Below, in pieces: positions 34,741 through 44,060 of a DNA stretch of 64,000 nt (positions are counted from its first letter, which is position 1; the number at the start of each line of letters is the position of its first letter). Origin of the DNA: an uncultured Acidobacteriaceae bacterium. Its GTDB lineage: Bacteria; Acidobacteriota; Terriglobia; Terriglobales; Acidobacteriaceae. The stretch lies in NCBI GenBank assembly GCA_903849645.1, contig CAINJJ010000009.1, positions 62,001 to 126,000 on the forward strand, read 5' to 3'. The position numbers were made by a program, and so were the translations under genes. The notes below the pieces were generated by a model. The model did not search any database and had not been told where the DNA came from. It saw only the letters and a program-made list of their open reading frames with translations.

Positions 34741-35499
34741 ATGCCCGATGCTTCTGATGTCCTCAGCCGGTGCGTAGGCATCGGCCGGATCGCGCTGGTT
34801 CCGGTGCTTGCCGCCGTCACCGTCTTTGCGCAGGCGCCGCCCAGCCCGTCCGCGCCGGCGCAGGGCCCGGCGGCAACCAAAATGGCCGCGCCCGCGAGCA
34901 ACGCCTCCCAGCCGGCCTGTCCGCACAGCCCCGATATGGACATTCCCCTCAATCAGACCATTCAGGCCCAGGTGACGGGAACCCTGGACTCGGGACATCT
35001 GAAGGTGGGCAAGGGTATCTGGGTCAATGTTGTAAACGGCGTGGTGTACCCCGGATGCACGCTGGAAAAAGGCGCCGCGATCTACGGCCGCATCACCGAA
35101 GCCGCTTCTGCAAAGACCTCAGATCGCTCGGTGCTCTCGATTCTGTTTGATCGCGCGGATTGCTCGGAACACGGCAAGAAGGCCCTGTCCATGCAGCTGA
35201 TTGGTTTGGTCGGTCCTCCAGAGGATTCAGAGCACGGGCATGACGCCATGCCCAGTGAAGTGTCGGGCATCGGGCGTCAGATCTCCCAGACCGTTGCCTC
35301 CACAGATGGTTTTGATGCGGACCTGAATCCCCATGGCGCCAGACGTACGCTGCGTCCCGGAGCGGTCATGCGCATGCCCAGCGTGACACTGGAGCCGGAG
35401 GGCGGGCCGGAGTGCAGCGCCCGGATCTCAAGTAAGGGCCGCAGTGTTCAACTGGGCACGGGCGCGCAACTGATCCTGATCATGCAGGGCGCAAAGTAG
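34741..35499 (+). CDS. Secreted protein of unknown function
   Basis: 252 aa, ATG 34741 with GGAG about nine bases upstream. A hydrophobic segment at about 14-29 ending VFAQA is a likely signal peptide with a longer than usual N region. The mature part begins with a Pro/Ala-rich linker and then a beta-rich domain starting around IQAQVTGTLDSGHLKVGKGIWVNV, reminiscent of other Acidobacteriota proteins with repeated short strands. Two more strand pairs follow near the C terminus (VRMP... QLGTGAQLILIM). I recognise no named family. It lies 91 bp after the AIM24 gene. Confidence 0.7.
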   Translation: MPDASDVLSRCVGIGRIALVPVLAAVTVFAQAPPSPSAPAQGPAATKMAAPASNASQPACPHSPDMDIPLNQTIQAQVTGTLDSGHLKVGKGIWVNVVNGVVYPGCTLEKGAAIYGRITEAASAKTSDRSVLSILFDRADCSEHGKKALSMQLIGLVGPPEDSEHGHDAMPSEVSGIGRQISQTVASTDGFDADLNPHGARRTLRPGAVMRMPSVTLEPEGGPECSARISSKGRSVQLGTGAQLILIMQGAK

Positions 35500-35550
35500 A
35501 GCCGGGGAGCACTCCTGGGAGGGCGGCTGGCCTTTGCTCGTGCCGTCGGG

Positions 35551-38385
35551 TCAACGCGGGGCTTGACCGGTTCCGTGAGCTGCTGGAAAGTCGCTGACGA
35601 AGGCCAAAAATCCGTCGACGGGAAGCGGGCGGCTGAAGAGGTAGCCCTGGAAGGCGTGGCAGCCCAGCCCGCGCAGCCGCTGATGCTGCTCTTCTGTTTC
35701 CACCCCCTCGGCAATCACCGCAAGTCCCATGGCCCGGCTGAGCGAGATGACGGTCTGGGCAATGGCTCCGCTGGTGGCGTCCACCAGAAGGTCGCGCACA
35801 AACGAGCGGTCAATCTTGAGCCGGTCGAAGGGCAGCCGCTTGAGGTAGGCAAGCGAAGAGTATCCGGTGCCGAAGTCGTCAAGAGAGAAGCGCAGGCCAT
35901 GAGCCTGCAATTCGGCCATGCGGGCAATGACCTCCTCGATGTCGTCGACAAGCATGCTTTCAGTGAGTTCCAGGCGAAGGCGGGCGGGGTTGGCTCCGGT
36001 GCGGCGCAGGGTTGCCAGTATGTTTTGCGCGAACTCAGGCTGACGGAACTGGCGGGCGCTGATGTTGACCGAGACAGTGAGGTTGGCCGTCTGCGGATGG
36101 GCGGCCCACGCCACGAGCTGCGCGCAGGCGGTCTCAAGCACCCAGTCGCCGAGCGGCAAAATCAGCCCTGTCTCTTCGGCCAGGGGAATGAAAGCGACCG
36201 GGTTGAGGAAGCCCTTGCGGGGATGGTTCCAGCGAAGCAGGGCCTCGGAGCCGGTGAGGCAGTCGCGCTCCACCTGGGGCTGGTAGTAGAGCAGGAACTG
36301 GTTGCCGTCGATGGCGCGGCGGAGATCGTCCTCCAGTTCGGCCCGGGCTGTGACCGCCGCCTGCAATGCCGGGGAGAAGAAGCGCAGGGCGCCGGGGCCG
36401 GCTGATTTGGCCTTGGAGAGGGCGATGTCGGCCTGCTGCAGCACCCCATCCGTGCTTTCAATCTGGTTGCCGTAGATGGCGATGCCGATGCTGGCGGTGG
36501 CGCGGCATGTATGGCCTTCGAGCGAAAAGGGCTGAGCGATGGAGTCGAGGACCTTGGCGGCGATGTTGCCTGCCTGCGCGGCTGCATCCCGTTCGCTTTC
36601 GCCCAGACCCTCCAGCAGCACGGCAAACTCGTCTCCGCCCAGGCGCGCCACGGTGTCGGTTTCGCGCACGCAACCGGGGATGCGCTGGGCCACCTCCTGC
36701 AGCAACAGATCGCCGATGGAGTGGCCCAGGGCGTCATTCAGCGTCTTGAAGTGGTCGAGGCCTACAAACAGCAGGGCCTGGTTGCGACGATGCCGGGCTG
36801 CCCCCGCCAGCGACTGCTGCAGCCGGTCCCGCAGCAGGCGCCGGTTGGGCAACCGGGTGAGCGGGTCATAGTAAGCCAGGTTCCGGATCTGGTCTTCGGC
36901 GGCCTTGGCGTCGGAGATGTCGCGCAGCACCGTCAGGACGCTGGGGACGCCTTCAATCTCAATCGTTGATGCGGAGATCAGCACCCAGACGAGTTCGCCG
37001 TTCTTCTTGCGCAACTGCGTCTTGAGATCCCGGAAGGCCGAGTCCTGGCGCAGGACCTGGGCCAGTTGCGGGCGCAGGGAGTCATCCACCCAGATGCCCA
37101 GGTCCAGAGAAGTCTTGCCGAGAACCTCTTCGCGGTCAAAGCCCAGCGCGTCGAGGAAGGACTTGTTGACCTCGATAAACTCGCCGGTGTCGAGGCGGCT
37201 GACGAAGATCATGTCGAGGCTGGTCTGGAAGGCTACGCGGTAGCGCTCTTCACTGCGGGCCAGGGCTTCGGCGGTCAGCCGCCGCTCCGTCACGTCGTGG
37301 ACGATGGAGGAGAGCATCGGCCTGCCCCCAATCTCGATCGGGGTGCTGTAAACGCCCACGTCGCGCATCGCGCCGGAAGCGAGACGATGGCGAAAGTAGA
37401 AATGGCTTGCATGCTGGCGAAGGGCCCTGGCCATCTCTTCAGCAAGCGCCGCCGGGGGCAAGGCATTGAGCTGGCTGATGGGCATGCCGATCAACTGCTC
37501 CTTGCTGTAGCCGTAAAAGGCGGAAGCGGCGCGGTTCGCGTCGGCAATCCGGCCATCGGCCGGGTCGATAAGCAGCATCACCGAGCCGTTGTTCTCAAAG
37601 AACTTGCGGAAGCGGGACTCGCTCTCGATGAAGGCGTCAATCGCTTCCCTGCGTTTGGAGATATCTTCGACAAAACCCTCGAAATGGAGCAGCGAACCGT
37701 CTGGGCCCTTGATCTGCTGGGCGTTCAGAGATGCCCAGAGGTCGGTGCCATCTTTGCGTCGCAGGCGGCATTCGAAGCCCAGGACGGAGCCCTTCTGGTC
37801 GAGCAGGCTCAGGAACTCAGTGAGTTGGCTGGGGTCGGCCCAGACTTCTTCGCCGGGGGCATTGACTGAGGAGACCAGTTCCTCGGGCGAGTCGTACCCA
37901 AGCATTTTCGCGAGCGCCTGGTTGACCACCAGCGGTTTGCCGTCGCCAGAGGTTTGAAAGATCCCTTCCAGCGCCCCGTCAAAGATCTTGCGATAGTTGT
38001 CTTCGGCTTGCTGCAGTGCGGTTTCAGTCTTCCTGCGGTGTGTGATGTCCTTTCCAAAGATGGAAATGCCCACGGCCTCTTTGTCCACCAGGATCGGCTG
38101 AAGGGAAAGCTCAAGGATGCGGCCGTCGAGAAGCGAGAATTCGGTGCGAAACGCACCCTCGGCGAAGGCGCGCGCATAGAGCGGGGGCCAGCGGGAGACC
38201 ATCACCGGAGGCAGCCAGTCCTGAGTCGACATTCCCGTCGCGGGAACCACGCCGAAGTTGCGCACGATGTGCTGCTCGAACGCGCGGTTAAACGCCATCA
38301 GACGGTAGCTGGGATCTACCGACCAGATCAGATCTTCCGTACTTTCAACCAGGGCAAGAAAATTTGCTTCGGCTTGGCTGCTCAT
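35551..38385 (-). CDS. Membrane-free PAS(x4)-GGDEF-EAL cyclic-di-GMP signalling protein
   Basis: 944 aa. ATG 38385 is preceded by GAGGGG; a 55-codon in-frame extension is rejected. Four PAS domains occupy about 5-120, 125-250, 255-375 and 380-505, followed by GGDEF (about 515-675) and EAL (about 690-935). The diguanylate-cyclase motif GGDEF and the phosphodiesterase motifs EAL (in SEALLRW), NIS, ELTES and DDFGTG are intact, so both synthesis and hydrolysis of c-di-GMP are possible. There is no transmembrane segment or receiver domain; signals would be cytoplasmic. No haem or flavin ligands could be assigned to the PAS domains. Confidence 0.93.
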   Translation of the reverse strand: MSSQAEANFLALVESTEDLIWSVDPSYRLMAFNRAFEQHIVRNFGVVPATGMSTQDWLPPVMVSRWPPLYARAFAEGAFRTEFSLLDGRILELSLQPILVDKEAVGISIFGKDITHRRKTETALQQAEDNYRKIFDGALEGIFQTSGDGKPLVVNQALAKMLGYDSPEELVSSVNAPGEEVWADPSQLTEFLSLLDQKGSVLGFECRLRRKDGTDLWASLNAQQIKGPDGSLLHFEGFVEDISKRREAIDAFIESESRFRKFFENNGSVMLLIDPADGRIADANRAASAFYGYSKEQLIGMPISQLNALPPAALAEEMARALRQHASHFYFRHRLASGAMRDVGVYSTPIEIGGRPMLSSIVHDVTERRLTAEALARSEERYRVAFQTSLDMIFVSRLDTGEFIEVNKSFLDALGFDREEVLGKTSLDLGIWVDDSLRPQLAQVLRQDSAFRDLKTQLRKKNGELVWVLISASTIEIEGVPSVLTVLRDISDAKAAEDQIRNLAYYDPLTRLPNRRLLRDRLQQSLAGAARHRRNQALLFVGLDHFKTLNDALGHSIGDLLLQEVAQRIPGCVRETDTVARLGGDEFAVLLEGLGESERDAAAQAGNIAAKVLDSIAQPFSLEGHTCRATASIGIAIYGNQIESTDGVLQQADIALSKAKSAGPGALRFFSPALQAAVTARAELEDDLRRAIDGNQFLLYYQPQVERDCLTGSEALLRWNHPRKGFLNPVAFIPLAEETGLILPLGDWVLETACAQLVAWAAHPQTANLTVSVNISARQFRQPEFAQNILATLRRTGANPARLRLELTESMLVDDIEEVIARMAELQAHGLRFSLDDFGTGYSSLAYLKRLPFDRLKIDRSFVRDLLVDATSGAIAQTVISLSRAMGLAVIAEGVETEEQHQRLRGLGCHAFQGYLFSRPLPVDGFLAFVSDFPAAHGTGQAPR

Positions 38386-38592
38386 TTCGGCCCCTCTTGA
38401 CACCAAGGATGTACCGAATATCAATAACGGAAAAAGCCGACCTGTGTCCTTTTGGGAAACAGAGGAATACGAAGCGTGCGATTGAGTCACGATGAATGGA
38501 TTGAGAGCTTCAGGATAGAAAGGGAACTTGCCCGTGTCAACAAAAGTCACAAACTGCCCGCTATCTTTGGCGGAGTGAACAAAAGGTCCAAA

Positions 38593-40296
38593 CTATTTTG
38601 ATAGATCAAGAGCGGTGTCCCCAGCCGCCTTCATCAGCCCGCAGTTTGCAAAGAAACGAATGAAACTGCCGGAGAGAGAGTTGCTTTCGCCGGCAGCCGC
38701 CTCCCTTAAGACTTCCCTTGTCGGAGTTCCAAGGTTCTCTTGCCTGCTGACGCCATGGGAGTTACCCGCCATCCTCAACTCGCCTGTCCCCTGGGCGTCC
38801 AGCACCAGGGCGGCAAGCTTGCGCGCAAGCGCCAGGTCAAAACTCTCGCTCACAAACACATGGTTGCCGCGAATCGTAATGACCACGGGGCCCTCGGTGG
38901 TGGTGTAAACCTGCTCCTCTGCGACCGGGATGGGCGCGCCGGCGGGCTGGTTGGGATTGGCCGGGGTTTCGGAGGCGTTGATGGCCTTCAGCCCCGAGTA
39001 TTTGCGGCCCAGCTCCTCCGCATAAAGGCTGGCAAAGGCGCGCGCCGAGGCCGGATTCTTCCAGGCGGAGAGGTAAAAAAGCGCAATGGAGTTGGTGGAG
39101 GCCTGCTCGGCGGCGGTCTTGGCGTTGAGCCGCTGGCCGGCCCAGTAGAGCCCGCCGTCCCAGGCCGGGGTCAGGTCGCGGGCGGCGTTGTCGCCGCCAA
39201 AAAGCCCGGCGAGGATGTGCAGGTCAAGCTGGCCCATCTGGCCGATGTCATAGGCCTTGTAGAGCTTGTCCACCAGGGGGTGGATGTCGGGCAAAAGCGG
39301 CACCGAGGGGGCGTGCCGCTTCTCATATTCGATAGGGTTGATGATCTCCCAACTGGAGGTCGGGGGCCGGTCCATGGCCCCTGCAAAAGCCGCGCCCTGG
39401 CCCTTGTCCATCCACACATCCTGCACAAAGCTCAGCCCTTCGCGGTAGGGAAAGAGCAGGGATTCTGAGAGCAGCAGGGGTGCGCGGGCCAGCACTGGCG
39501 AACTGTCTGAGCCGGTCATCTTCTGCTTGACCCAGTCCATGACCTCAGGGTCCTTCACCAGGCTCTTGCCCAGCGGCTTGAGGATGTAATCCATCATCAC
39601 CGCCGTGGCCTGGCCCTCGACGACGGCCTCACGGGCGGTGTCCATCTCGTCGCGGGCCAGGTGGTCGGTGTCTTCGCGAAGGTTCAGCGAGGGGTCGGCG
39701 GGAGTCTGGTCGTTCCACTTTTCCAGGTCTGTGTGCTGGTCCTGCAGGGCGTGTGTCAGCTCGTGCGCCAGCACCGGCTTCTGCTCGTCGATATCCACCC
39801 AGTCAAGCATGAAAACGGTCTTGGTCCTGGAGTCGTAGTAGGCCTCGATCTGTTCTTTGAGCAGTTCAAGAAGAAACGGCTTGAGGGCAAAGTCGCGGTC
39901 CAGGAGCCCGAACTTCTTCAGGACAATCTCACTGCGCTGCATCCGGCGGGCGCTCTCGTCCTCCTCAAACTTCTTCTTGAGGTACTCTTCGACCACGGGC
40001 CGTGAGGTGATCTGGCGCTTCACGTCGCTCTTCACCGGCAGGCCGGTCTCCTGCGAAGAGAACTGGATCAGTTCATCCACGAGACCGAAAAGCTGCTTGG
40101 CCTGCTCGGGGGTAATGCGGGTTTCGCCCTTGGGCTTGTCCTTGTCAGACGGGGGAGCGGCCTGCGCGGCGGGAGCGGAACTACCCTGCTCGGGCGAGCC
40201 AGCCTGTTGCGCCACGGCCATCGGCGCCAGGCACAGCAGCAGCGCCAGCGCCCATGCCTGCCGGTTCCTGCTCAACCCATCGTGCTGCTTGCTCAT
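38593..40296 (-). CDS. Secreted HExxH zinc metallopeptidase of unnamed Acidobacteriota family
   Basis: 567 aa. ATG 40296 has AAGGAG six bases upstream. A signal peptide spans 1-30, then an Ala/Pro/Lys-rich linker to about 60. The zinc motif HELTH lies at 178-182, with a Glu at 228 in EGQA that fits the third ligand of gluzincin-type enzymes. The rest is largely helical. The C-terminal part (about 440-567) has alternating short strands and could be a propeptide-like or binding domain. Substrate is unknown. The family is not one I can name; the peptidase call rests on the motif and its spacing. It stands upstream of the PAS-GGDEF-EAL gene on the same strand. Confidence 0.75.
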   Translation of the reverse strand: MSKQHDGLSRNRQAWALALLLCLAPMAVAQQAGSPEQGSSAPAAQAAPPSDKDKPKGETRITPEQAKQLFGLVDELIQFSSQETGLPVKSDVKRQITSRPVVEEYLKKKFEEDESARRMQRSEIVLKKFGLLDRDFALKPFLLELLKEQIEAYYDSRTKTVFMLDWVDIDEQKPVLAHELTHALQDQHTDLEKWNDQTPADPSLNLREDTDHLARDEMDTAREAVVEGQATAVMMDYILKPLGKSLVKDPEVMDWVKQKMTGSDSSPVLARAPLLLSESLLFPYREGLSFVQDVWMDKGQGAAFAGAMDRPPTSSWEIINPIEYEKRHAPSVPLLPDIHPLVDKLYKAYDIGQMGQLDLHILAGLFGGDNAARDLTPAWDGGLYWAGQRLNAKTAAEQASTNSIALFYLSAWKNPASARAFASLYAEELGRKYSGLKAINASETPANPNQPAGAPIPVAEEQVYTTTEGPVVITIRGNHVFVSESFDLALARKLAALVLDAQGTGELRMAGNSHGVSRQENLGTPTREVLREAAAGESNSLSGSFIRFFANCGLMKAAGDTALDLSK

Positions 40297-40442
40297 CGGC
40301 GCTCCTTGTGGTGCGAAGGGTGGTGCTGTGCAACGTGGCGGGTCAGGCGGCGGCATCCTTCCCCAAGGCTATAATCAGGATGCGGCCCGGCGCGCATTTT
40401 TGCCGGAAATCTGTGATTGAAAACGCGAGCAAGCGTCATTTT

Positions 40443-41555
40443 ATGAGTGAGACGGTCCATTCCCCGGCCAATTCGATGACCCCGCTTGCCGCTACGCTGG
40501 CCTCGCCCGAGTTGAGGGTCCTGCGCGGCGTACTGACCCCATGGGCATTGGACGCTCCGGAGACGGAAACAGCGGCGTTGATGGCTGGGGCCGCGGTTCA
40601 CGACCTGGGATGGATGCAGCGGGTGGCGGTGCGCGGCGAAGACCGCTTCCGCTGGCTCAGCGGCATGGTCACCAATACGGTCACCGACCTGCCTGCCAAC
40701 GGCGGCGCATGGAACCTGGTGCTCAACGCCCAGGGGCGCATTCAGGGCGACCTCCATGTTTGGCGCAACGGCGATGCACTGGAAATTGAGCTGGCGGCCG
40801 ACCAGGCCGAGCGGCTGCTGACCCACCTGGACCGTTTCATCATCATGGACGATGTGGAACTCGTCCCGCTGAGCGACGGGCCAGACGGGCAGACGGCTCT
40901 GGGCCTCGCCGGTCCCCTGGCTGCCGGAGTCCTGCTGCGGCTGGGACTGCCCGCGCCCGATGCGCCCATGACCAGCGCCCTGGGCAGTTGGAACGGCGCC
41001 AATCTGCGGGTCGTCCGGGGTTACGAAGCGCTGGCTCCGCACTTTGAGATTTGGACCGTGGCTTCGATCATTCCCGCTCTCTTGCAGGCGCTGGTCGAGG
41101 CCGGCGCGCAGCCCGTGGGAGCCGCCACGCTTGAAGCCTTCCGCATCGCCGAGGGCATCCCGCTCTACGGCGTGGACATCGTGGAACGCGACCTGGCGCA
41201 GGAGACCTCGCAGATGCGCGCGCTGCACTTCAGCAAGGGCTGCTATCTGGGCCAGGAGATTGTGGAGCGCATCCGCTCCCGCGGCAACGTGCACCGCCAC
41301 CTGCGCAGCCTGGAGTTGCAGGGACCGCTGCCTGCGCCGGGTGCGGAGCTGGCCTTTGACAGCCCCTCGGCAGGGCCTGGGGCGCCGGCCGGACACATCA
41401 CCAGCGCCGCCGAACTGGCTTTGCCCTCGGGTCCGCGCTGCTTTGCACTGGGCATGATTCGCGGCGAAGCTGAACTGCGCGATCAACCTCTCACCTACAC
41501 TGCCGGAACGGGAGCGGGCGCCGCCCGCATCCTTGCCGCCGCGCCGGAACTTTGA
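40443..41555 (+). CDS. ygfZ: YgfZ/GcvT-family folate-binding protein
   Basis: 370 aa. ATG 40443 is preferred over an in-frame ATG at 40476 because the longer form keeps a normal N terminus, though the ribosome site is weak. The family hallmark KGCYLGQE (Lys-Gly-Cys-Tyr-x-Gly-Gln-Glu) is present at about 267-274. YgfZ/IBA57 proteins bind tetrahydrofolate and help assemble or repair iron-sulfur clusters, including those of MiaB-like enzymes. It heads a plus-strand group: DUF1844 starts 28 bp later, followed by a phosphodiesterase-like hydrolase and ribF. It is divergent from the metallopeptidase gene (146 bp). Confidence 0.88.
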   Translation: MSETVHSPANSMTPLAATLASPELRVLRGVLTPWALDAPETETAALMAGAAVHDLGWMQRVAVRGEDRFRWLSGMVTNTVTDLPANGGAWNLVLNAQGRIQGDLHVWRNGDALEIELAADQAERLLTHLDRFIIMDDVELVPLSDGPDGQTALGLAGPLAAGVLLRLGLPAPDAPMTSALGSWNGANLRVVRGYEALAPHFEIWTVASIIPALLQALVEAGAQPVGAATLEAFRIAEGIPLYGVDIVERDLAQETSQMRALHFSKGCYLGQEIVERIRSRGNVHRHLRSLELQGPLPAPGAELAFDSPSAGPGAPAGHITSAAELALPSGPRCFALGMIRGEAELRDQPLTYTAGTGAGAARILAAAPEL

Positions 41556-41582
41556 TTTGAAAGAGACGGGAAAACTGGAATC

Positions 41583-42191
41583 ATGAGCGATACACCGAAG
41601 TTTGAAGTCATCGACCGCCGCAAGATGAAGGCGAGTGAAGAACAAGAAGCCCTGAAGACGGCCTCCGCCGAAGCAGCCGAGCCGAGCGCGGGGCCGCAGT
41701 TGGTGGTCAGCGAACCGGTCGTCAGCCACGATTCCGGCCTGGAGCCGGCTCCCGAAGATGGCTTCGATACGGACGAGCCGGAACTGCCTCCCGCGCCCAC
41801 AGCCGAGGAGAGCCGGGCGCAGAAGATCGCTTATGACGGTGCGGCAACCCGCCTCGAAGAGCTGGTCCGGGCGCAGAATCCCGCCGCCGGGGCGCAGCCG
41901 CCCATCACCTTTGAGAACCTGGTGCAGCAGTTCTACGTCTCCGCCATGATTCAGATGGGCGCGGCCACCCAGGAAGGGCAGCGCCCGCGCGTGGACATTC
42001 TCGGAGCGCGCCAGACCATCGACCTGATGGGCGTGCTGGCGGAGAAGACCCAGGGCAACCTGACCGAAGCCGAGGATCGCGTCCTCAGGACGGTCCTCTT
42101 CGAGGTGCGAATGGCCTTCCTCGAGCTGACCAACATGATCACCCTGCAGGGTGTGCCGCAGCCGCCTGTGCCGCCATTGGGAAATCGCTAG
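41583..42191 (+). CDS. DUF1844-domain protein
   Basis: 202 aa, ATG 41583. The N-terminal half (about 1-110) is acidic, Pro/Glu-rich and probably disordered. The C-terminal half is a DUF1844 domain: TFENLVQQFYVSAMIQMG, followed by the amphipathic ARQTIDLMGVLAEKTQGNLTEAED segment and a final helix, as in small soluble proteins found mostly in Acidobacteriota, Deltaproteobacteria-like lineages and Planctomycetes. Function unknown. It sits between ygfZ and the metallo-hydrolase, 5 bp from the next start. Confidence 0.88.
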   Translation: MSDTPKFEVIDRRKMKASEEQEALKTASAEAAEPSAGPQLVVSEPVVSHDSGLEPAPEDGFDTDEPELPPAPTAEESRAQKIAYDGAATRLEELVRAQNPAAGAQPPITFENLVQQFYVSAMIQMGAATQEGQRPRVDILGARQTIDLMGVLAEKTQGNLTEAEDRVLRTVLFEVRMAFLELTNMITLQGVPQPPVPPLGNR

Positions 42192-42196
42192 CACCG

Positions 42197-43015
42197 ATGA
42201 ACGGCCTGCTGACATTTCTCGGGACGGGAACCTCCATGGGGGTTCCCACGCTGGGGTGTGACTGCCCGGTCTGCACCTCGGCCGACCCGCGCGACCGGCG
42301 CCTGCGGCCCTCCGTGCTGCTGCGCTGGCACGAGCAGGGGGAGGCCGGCGGCCGCGAGCGCGTGGTGGTAATCGACACCGGGCCGGACTTTCGCGAGCAG
42401 GCGTTGCGCGCAGGGCTTAACCGCGTCGACGCGGTCTTCTATACCCACTCCCACGCCGACCACATCCTGGGCCTCGACGACCTGCGCCCTCTCAGCTTCA
42501 ACGTGGCCCGCGAGGGCGGCGACCTTCCCCTCTATGCCTCCGAGGAGACGAGGGCGGTTCTTGAACGTATCTTCGACTACACCTTTTCGCCTCACGCGAC
42601 ATACCCCAATCGCGCCAAGGTACGCATTGAGACGCTTGCCGAGCGCACCGCAGTTCATGGCGTGGAGTTTGTCCGGGTGCCGGTCCTCCACGGGACCATG
42701 CACATCGCGGGCTTTCGCTTTGGCCGGGCTGCTTACCTGACCGACGTCAGCGCCATTCCCGAAGAAAGCTTCGCGCTGCTGGAGGGCGTGGAGCACCTGG
42801 TCATCTCCGCCCTGCGCTACAAGCCGCATCCCAGCCACGCCACCCTGGCGCAGGCGCTGGGCTGGGCGGAGCGCATTGGCGCGCGCAAGACGTGGTTTAC
42901 CCACATTGCCCACGACCTTGGCCACGAACAGACCAACCGGGAGCTGCCCGAGCACTGCAAACTGGCCTATGACGGCCTCAGCCTGCCGGTCGACCTGGGG
43001 CCCCTCACGCCATGA
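42197..43015 (+). CDS. MBL-fold metallo-hydrolase, PhnP-like phosphodiesterase
   Basis: 272 aa, ATG 42197. The metallo-beta-lactamase motif THSHADH is at about 80-86 and further metal ligands are expected in LHGTMH and near PHPSHATL. A pair of Cys (CDCPVC, about 17-22) near the N terminus matches the zinc-binding insertion of PhnP-type enzymes, which open phosphoribosyl 1,2-cyclic phosphate. Here no phosphonate genes are near, so a broader cyclic-phosphodiester role is likely. Its TGA overlaps the ATG of ribF by 4 bp, indicating translational coupling. Confidence 0.87.
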   Translation: MNGLLTFLGTGTSMGVPTLGCDCPVCTSADPRDRRLRPSVLLRWHEQGEAGGRERVVVIDTGPDFREQALRAGLNRVDAVFYTHSHADHILGLDDLRPLSFNVAREGGDLPLYASEETRAVLERIFDYTFSPHATYPNRAKVRIETLAERTAVHGVEFVRVPVLHGTMHIAGFRFGRAAYLTDVSAIPEESFALLEGVEHLVISALRYKPHPSHATLAQALGWAERIGARKTWFTHIAHDLGHEQTNRELPEHCKLAYDGLSLPVDLGPLTP

Positions 43016-43980
43016 GCGAGAGTCCCGGCCCCATGATTCCTGTCTTTTGCTCCGTTGCCGAGATTCCCGCCGGCTTTGGCCCCAGCGTGGCCGCCATTGG
43101 CAACTTCGATGGCGTGCACCGCGGCCACCAGCAGATTCTGGCTGCGGTGCTGAAAGAGGCCCGGGCGCTTGGCGTCCGAGCCGTAGCCATCACGTTTGAT
43201 CCGCACCCGGAGCAGTTTCTGCGCCCCGCGGAGGCCCCCCGCCTGCTCACGCCTGTACTCGAGCGCCTGCGCCTGCTGGGCCTCACAGGCATGGACGCGG
43301 TGGTGGTTCTGCCCTTTGACGAGGCTTTGGCCACGCTGCCGGCGCGGGAGTTTGTCAGCAAGATCCTGGTGGAAGCCCTGTCCGTGCGCAGCCTCCACGA
43401 GGGGGGCAACTTCCGCTTTGGCTACCGCGCCGAGGCCGGGGTGGAGGAGTTGCGGGCCTTTGGCGCAGAGTTTGGCTTTACCGTATGCGTACACGGCTCA
43501 GTGCGGGCGCGCGGGCTTGAGGTTTCGAGTTCGGCCATCCGGGCGCTGGTGGCCGCGGGCGACGTCAAACGGGCCCGTTGGATGCTGGGCCGGCCCTTCA
43601 AGGTGCGCTCCACCCAGGCCCGCGGCCGCGGCATCGGGACCCAACTGCTGGTGCCCACGGTCAATCTCGCGGCCTATTCCGGCCTGCTGCCGGCCTTCGG
43701 GGTCTACGTGACCAGGCTGACCATTGGCGGGCGCTGCTTTCAGTCCGTGACCAATGTGGGCAACCGGCCCACCTTTGGCGAGGCGTCCTTTGCGGTCGAG
43801 TCGCACATTCTGGACTTTGAGCCGGTGGAGATGGACGAGACCACGCCCGTGGAATTGGAGTTCCTGATGCGCCTGCGCGGCGAGTTGACCTGGCCCTCGC
43901 CCGAGGCGCTCAAAGCCCAGATATTCAAGGATGTGGCGCGCGCACAGCGGTATTTCCGGCGAGCCCCTTCATTTGAATAG
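43012..43980 (+). CDS. ribF: Bifunctional riboflavin kinase / FAD synthetase
   Basis: 322 aa, ATG 43012 in the ATGA overlap with the metallo-hydrolase. The N-terminal nucleotidylyltransferase domain (about 20-170) has GNFDGVHRGHQ and the SSSAIR motif; the C-terminal flavokinase domain (about 180-310) begins at GRPF and holds PTVN, the Thr/Asn that coordinates Mg-ATP, and NVGNRPTF. It makes FMN and then FAD. A terminal position in the ygfZ-DUF1844-MBL-ribF operon fits shared cofactor metabolism. It converges with the PBP1A gene. Confidence 0.95.
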   Translation: MSESPGPMIPVFCSVAEIPAGFGPSVAAIGNFDGVHRGHQQILAAVLKEARALGVRAVAITFDPHPEQFLRPAEAPRLLTPVLERLRLLGLTGMDAVVVLPFDEALATLPAREFVSKILVEALSVRSLHEGGNFRFGYRAEAGVEELRAFGAEFGFTVCVHGSVRARGLEVSSSAIRALVAAGDVKRARWMLGRPFKVRSTQARGRGIGTQLLVPTVNLAAYSGLLPAFGVYVTRLTIGGRCFQSVTNVGNRPTFGEASFAVESHILDFEPVEMDETTPVELEFLMRLRGELTWPSPEALKAQIFKDVARAQRYFRRAPSFE

Positions 43981-44060
43981 TCCTGCCAGCAGCACAGATC
44001 ATCCTTGATGTTTTGAGAGGGCGCGGCTTAAGCCGTGCTGCAAGAGCACCGGGGCAGGCG

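Noticed and set aside
40293-42215. 640-codon minus-strand open frame opposite ygfZ and DUF1844
   Set aside because: It crosses two well-supported plus-strand genes and has no domain.
44021-44038. Palindrome GCGCGGCTTAAGCCGTGC between ribF and PBP1A genes as terminator
   Set aside because: The stem is short, has a G-T pair and no T run on either strand.
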